DNA of 36,980 nt from Bradyrhizobium macuxiense (GTDB taxonomy: Bacteria; Pseudomonadota; Alphaproteobacteria; Rhizobiales; Xanthobacteraceae). Under the pieces are notes generated by a model. That model did no database searches. It was not told the origin of the DNA and saw only the letters and a program-made list of their open reading frames with translations. The position numbers were made by a program, and so were the translations under genes. Positions 31,644 through 36,980 of this stretch are shown piece by piece. The DNA lies in NCBI RefSeq assembly GCF_001542415.1, contig NZ_LNCU01000024.1:1-36980 (forward strand). The letters are read 5' to 3'. Numbering within the stretch: the stretch's first letter is position 1; each line of letters starts with the position of its first letter.

Positions 31644-31837
31644 GGCTCTCCATTTGCGCGCGATCAAAGCGCCTGCGCGCACAGCCTGACGGCCCTCACC
31701 TCAACCGATTTCGTGATTCGAATCAGCAACGACGTCTCGCGGTGAGACGTTGCGAGCGAGGGAGCTTGAACACGCTCACCGCTTGGCGTCACCGCAGCGA
31801 GTGACGCCGATGTGCAGGAAGAGGATGCGCCCTTTAG

Positions 31838-31938
31838 AGCATGATCCGGAAAAGTGTGAAGCGGTTTTCCGAGAAGATCATGCTCAAACAAGAAGCTAAG
31901 GCGCGATGACGATTCAACCTGATCTCATCCCGCTTTAG
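31838..31938 (+). repeat. Two-hairpin dispersed repeat, copy C (short form)
   Basis: Begins GAGCATGATCCGGAAAAGTG with inner stem CGGAAAA / GTTTTCCG and closing GATCATGCTC. The right module is degenerate (AAGGCGCGATGA against TCATCCCGCTTT). The right end supplies the TAA stop codon of the DUF1223 gene on the minus strand. Confidence 0.85.
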
Positions 31939-32696
31939 TGCAGTGACGTGAACGCCGCGCCGAGCATCGGCCCCGGCTTGTCGCGACTGCCATCCTGGAC
32001 ATAGACCGCGGCAGCATCGACGCCGTCGCGCGTGATGTTCTCCAGCGGCACGGTCCAATTCCCGGACGAGCCGTTCCAGTCGCCGACCTTCAGCAGGTTG
32101 CGCACGACATTGTGGTAGGTGATCTCACGGCCGCGATTCTCGCCGCGCCCGATGGAGATCGGCACCGATTTCGAGATCGAGCAGATCCAGACTTCGCCGC
32201 GCGACGCCACCGGCGTCTTGGCCGCCGCCACCGAAACATTGATCTGCTTGCCGCTCAACGTCATCGTCACCGGCACCGACATCACGCCGGCGCTCTTGTC
32301 GGTGTCCTTGATGGCGCTCTCGATGCTGGCGCGATCGCTGCCGATCACATGCGCCGAGCCGTTGATCACGGCTTGCGGCGTGTAGACGTCGCGATCGCCG
32401 CGCATGTGCGAATAGGCTTTCTGACGCGCGCTGAAACGGGAATCGGCCAGCGTATCCTTCCAGCCGAGATAGTCCCAATAGTCGATCGGCATGCTGAGCG
32501 CGATGACGCTGGGATCCTTCGCAAGCTCACCGATGATCCGGTCCGCGGGCGGACAGGACGAGCATCCCTGCGAGGTGAAGAGTTCGACGACTGCACGCGG
32601 ATCGGCGTGAGCGGGGCGGATGATCGCGACGATTGCGCAGATACCGAGGGCGCTGGACCATCGCGAGATACGATTATAGGCCATCATCGCTGTCAT
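31935..32696 (-). CDS. Secreted DUF1223 thioredoxin-like protein
   Basis: Exported protein (253 aa) resembling the DUF1223 family, which has a thioredoxin-like fold. The signal peptide ends near residue 31 (GICAIVAIIRPAHA). A CxxC motif, C45-SS-C48, lies in ELFTSQGCSSCPPADRII, directly after the first predicted strand as in thioredoxins. YWDYLGWKDTLADSRFSARQ and YTPQAVINGSAHVIGS are family-like. The start is uncertain: ATG 32696, 32687 and 32684 are all possible and none has a strong Shine-Dalgarno. The last codons and stop lie at the edge of repeat copy C, so the C-terminus may have been altered by that insertion. Role unknown, possibly redox or metal related in the periplasm. Confidence 0.85.
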   Translation of the reverse strand: MTAMMAYNRISRWSSALGICAIVAIIRPAHADPRAVVELFTSQGCSSCPPADRIIGELAKDPSVIALSMPIDYWDYLGWKDTLADSRFSARQKAYSHMRGDRDVYTPQAVINGSAHVIGSDRASIESAIKDTDKSAGVMSVPVTMTLSGKQINVSVAAAKTPVASRGEVWICSISKSVPISIGRGENRGREITYHNVVRNLLKVGDWNGSSGNWTVPLENITRDGVDAAAVYVQDGSRDKPGPMLGAAFTSLH

Positions 32697-32781
32697 ACTG
32701 CGAACCAGTCGTGATGATTTCCATCCGTATTTGTACGGAGCATGAAGTTGTCCCTGAACTGCGTGCCCCAAACGCAAGAAA

Positions 32782-32810
32782 GCGGCCTTTTCATAGGCCG
32801 CCTTCTTTTT
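32782..32810. terminator. Bidirectional terminator between acnA and DUF1223 gene
   Basis: GCGGCCT-TTTCAT-AGGCCGC (32782-32801) is a perfect 7-bp stem followed on the plus strand by CTTCTTTTT. On the minus strand TTTCTT follows the stem, 54 bases beyond the acnA stop. The minus-strand role as acnA terminator is the useful one here. Confidence 0.75.
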
Positions 32811-32854
32811 AGCCGCTACTCACTAAGCAGTGAGGCACTGATCACAAGTCCGCG

Positions 32855-35575
<2,721 letters not shown>

Positions 35576-35598
35576 GCGAGGGATCCCAATTCTTAGTT

Positions 35599-35615
35599 AT
35601 ACCCGAGAAGGGTAT
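35599..35615 (-). promoter_or_regulatory. Palindrome ATACCC-N5-GGGTAT before acnA
   Basis: Perfect 6-bp inverted repeat ATACCC-GAGAA-GGGTAT, 24-40 bases upstream of the acnA ATG, with AT-rich flanks. It could be an operator overlapping the transcription start or a small 5' UTR hairpin; the regulator is unknown. Confidence 0.4.
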
Positions 35616-35701
35616 TTAAACACCGTCGACTGTGCCGGCTTTGAGATGGGCCTGGGTGGCTTGCGGCCGCCGACTGTGTGTGCTGCATCAAGTTCCGGGC
35701 T

Positions 35702-35718
35702 TATAGAATCTTTCTAGA
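35702..35718. promoter_or_regulatory. Irr-box (ICE)-like site between acnA and ccmA
   Basis: TATAGAA-TCT-TTCTAGA matches the iron control element consensus TTTAGAA-N3-TTCTAAA at 12 of 14 half-site positions with correct spacing and a perfect TAGAA-N3-TTCTA core. It lies 127 bp before acnA and 97 bp before ccmA. Irr is the haem-responsive regulator of Rhizobiales, and both neighbours need iron or haem. Binding is inferred. Confidence 0.5.
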
Positions 35719-35814
35719 AGCACCGCCACACCGACAAGCGTGCGACAGCGTTGCGCGACCCAAAAATTCTCACGCGGTAGCGAAAGATTTCAGAGGGCTG
35801 TGACAGGGAGAAAC

Positions 35815-36417
35815 ATGCGGCTCTCGGGACGAAATCTGAAATGCGTACGTGGTGGCCGCGAGGTGTTTTCCGGCCTCGATTTTTCGGCTTCCTCCGGCGA
35901 GATCATCGCCGTCACCGGCCCGAACGGCGCGGGCAAGACGTCGCTGCTGCGCGTCATTGCGGGGCTTCTGGTTCCCGCCGAGGGCACGATAGCTCTGGTC
36001 GGCGGCGATGCCGAGCTGAGCCTGCCCGAGCAGGCTCACTATCTCGGCCACCGCGATGCGCTGAAACCGGCGCTGAGCGTGCTCGAGAACCTGGCGTTCT
36101 GGCGCGAATTCCTCGGCGGCAAGCCGGAGGACGCCAAACAGTGCCTCGCCGCGGTGGCGTTGGATCACGCCACGCATCTGCCCGCTGCCTATCTCTCCGC
36201 CGGCCAGCGCCGCCGCCTGTCGATCGCGCGCCTGCTCTCGGTACGCCGCCCGGTCTGGCTGCTCGACGAACCGACGTCGGCGCTGGATGCAGCCGGCCAG
36301 CAACTGTTCGTCGGAGTGATGCGCGACCATCTCGCCGGCGGTGGAATCATCATTGCCGCAACCCACATGCCGCTCGGCATCGAATCGCGCGACCTGCGGA
36401 TGGGAGGCGCGGCATGA
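35815..36417 (+). CDS. ccmA: Cytochrome c maturation ABC ATPase CcmA
   Basis: ATP-binding subunit (200 aa) of the CcmABCD module, which releases holo-CcmE for haem delivery to apocytochromes c. Walker A is GPNGAGKT (35-42), the signature is [15 protein letters not shown], Walker B is [13 protein letters not shown] and the H-loop is [30 protein letters not shown] is typical of CcmA. The start is ATG 35815 with GGGAG upstream. ccmB follows on the same strand, but only after a 247-bp gap occupied by an inverted repeat. Confidence 0.95.
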   Translation: MRLSGRNLKCVRGGREVFSGLDFSASSGEIIAVTGPNGAGKTSLLRVIAGLLVPAEGTIALVGGDAELSLPEQAHYLGHRDALKPALSVLENLAFWREFLGGKPEDAKQCLAAVALDHATHLPAAYLSAGQRRRLSIARLLSVRRPVWLLDEPTSALDAAGQQLFVGVMRDHLAGGGIIIAATHMPLGIESRDLRMGGAA

Positions 36418-36445
36418 GTGCGCAACATCTCACAGGTCCAACCGT

Positions 36446-36612
36446 TCCCTCCCCCCTTGTGGGGGAGGGTCAGGGTGGGGGGTGCCGCACGACGTGCACT
36501 CTCCGTCTATCGCTCCACAACAAGCTACCGAGATTGAAGGAGCGACGCTCCCATAAACCACCTCGCCTGGGGCCACCCCTCTCCCCAACCCTCCCCCACA
36601 AGGGGGGAGGGA
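36446..36612. repeat. Inverted repeat inserted between ccmA and ccmB
   Basis: Arms of about 38 bases at 36446-36483 and 36574-36612 are nearly perfect reverse complements (TCCCTCCCCCCTTGTGGGGG against CCCCCACAAGGGGGGAGGGA). Each arm also contains a small CCCCCTTGTGGGGG-type hairpin. About 90 bases lie between the arms with no supported ORF. It is MITE/REP-like and lacks a transposase. Confidence 0.85.
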
Positions 36613-36664
36613 GCGCAGCGAGTCTGCGGCACGCCAGTCGCTACATTCGCAGCGGGCGCCTCAC

Positions 36665-36980
36665 ATGACCGCGCTCGCCGCGTTGATCCGTCGCGACATC
36701 AGGATTGCGCTGCGCGTCGGCGGCGGCGCACTGATCGGCGTGCTGTTCTTCCTCACCGTCACGGTGCTGATGCCGTTCGCGGTGGGGCCGGATCTCGCGC
36801 TGCTGTCGCGGCTTGGGCCCGCGATCCTCTGGCTTGGCGCACTGCTGGCGAGCCTGCTCACCCTCGATCGTCTGTTCACGGCCGACCATGAGGACGGCTC
36901 GCTCGACCTCATCGTGATGAGCCGGACGCCGCTGGAACTCGCCTGCGCCGCCAAGGCTTTGGCGCACTGGCTCGCGGCGG
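36665..36980 (+). CDS. ccmB: Haem exporter membrane protein CcmB (partial)
   Basis: N-terminal 105 residues of the CcmB permease, cut by the window end. It starts at ATG 36665 (MTALAALIRRDIRIALRVGG). The first two membrane segments are visible (GALIGVLFFLTVTVLMPFAV and LGPAILWLGALLASLLTLDR). They are followed by the characteristic LFTADHEDGSLDLIVMSRTPLE loop. It partners CcmA in the cytochrome c maturation transporter; ccmC and ccmD are expected further right. Confidence 0.95.
   Translation, partial: MTALAALIRRDIRIALRVGGGALIGVLFFLTVTVLMPFAVGPDLALLSRLGPAILWLGALLASLLTLDRLFTADHEDGSLDLIVMSRTPLELACAAKALAHWLAA

Noticed and set aside
31398..31682. 94-codon minus-strand frame over the candidate RNA
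   Set aside because: Pro/Gly-rich translation without a domain. The underlying sequence is dominated by paired stems and a terminator, which explains it better as RNA structure.
36446..36612. Repetitive arms between ccmA and ccmB considered as a CRISPR or tandem array
   Set aside because: There are only two arms and they are inverted, not direct, with no regular spacers and no cas genes.

Overview
This window looks like a chromosomal segment of a GC-rich alphaproteobacterium of the Rhizobiales, most likely Bradyrhizobium or a close relative. That inference rests on: an F1-only ATP synthase operon (atpHAGDC) without F0 genes; an mdh-sucCD-sucAB-lpdA gene group; aconitase divergent from a ccmAB cytochrome c maturation operon; a CtrA-type site; and several families of dispersed palindromic repeats that I associate with this lineage. 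It is a core-metabolism region rather than a genomic island. The only autonomous mobile element is one IS481-family insertion sequence at the left edge.

Layout. 1-1047: complete IS481-family element, transposase on the minus strand. 1405-6473 (minus): atpH-atpA-atpG-atpD-atpC, with GC hairpins 3' of atpA and 3' of atpD. 6474-7104: regulatory region between the divergent atp operon and an rlpA-like gene, with a leader hairpin, repeated ACTTAC motifs and a perfect CtrA box. 7105-12007: rlpA-like lipoprotein-type gene (plus), priA (minus), a Xer recombinase gene (plus) and a DUF4337 membrane protein (plus). 12323-23580 (minus): mdh, sucC, a DUF1579-type gene, sucD, sucA, sucB, a short-chain dehydrogenase, lpdA and a small membrane protein, in transcription order from right to left. 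23776-26491 (minus): zapE/AFG1-type ATPase, thpR, and a secreted GDSL esterase (tesA-like). 26490-29776 (plus): an ABC exporter pair (ybbA-ybbP type) divergent from the esterase, as in E. coli. 30012-31261: a BI-1 family membrane protein (plus) and a DUF2794 protein (minus). 31505-31643: a candidate structured RNA. 31935-35575 (minus): a secreted DUF1223 protein and acnA. 35815-end (plus): ccmA and the start of ccmB.

How the genes work together. Aconitase, 2-oxoglutarate dehydrogenase (E1, E2, E3), succinyl-CoA synthetase and malate dehydrogenase supply much of the TCA cycle. The reducing power they generate drives respiration through c-type cytochromes (ccm) and ATP synthesis by F1F0. The acnA-ccmA divergent region carries an Irr/ICE-like palindrome, which would tie iron status to both an Fe-S enzyme and haem-protein maturation.

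I see no CRISPR array, tRNA, rRNA, phage or recognisable defence system, and no convincing wholly new multigene system. The most interesting unexplained signals are the candidate RNA at 31.5 kb with mutually exclusive folds, the ICE-like box, the two-hairpin repeat family (four copies), hairpins placed after exactly the two ATP synthase genes whose products are needed in three copies, and an IS whose transposase stop codon is apparently supplied by its target duplication.
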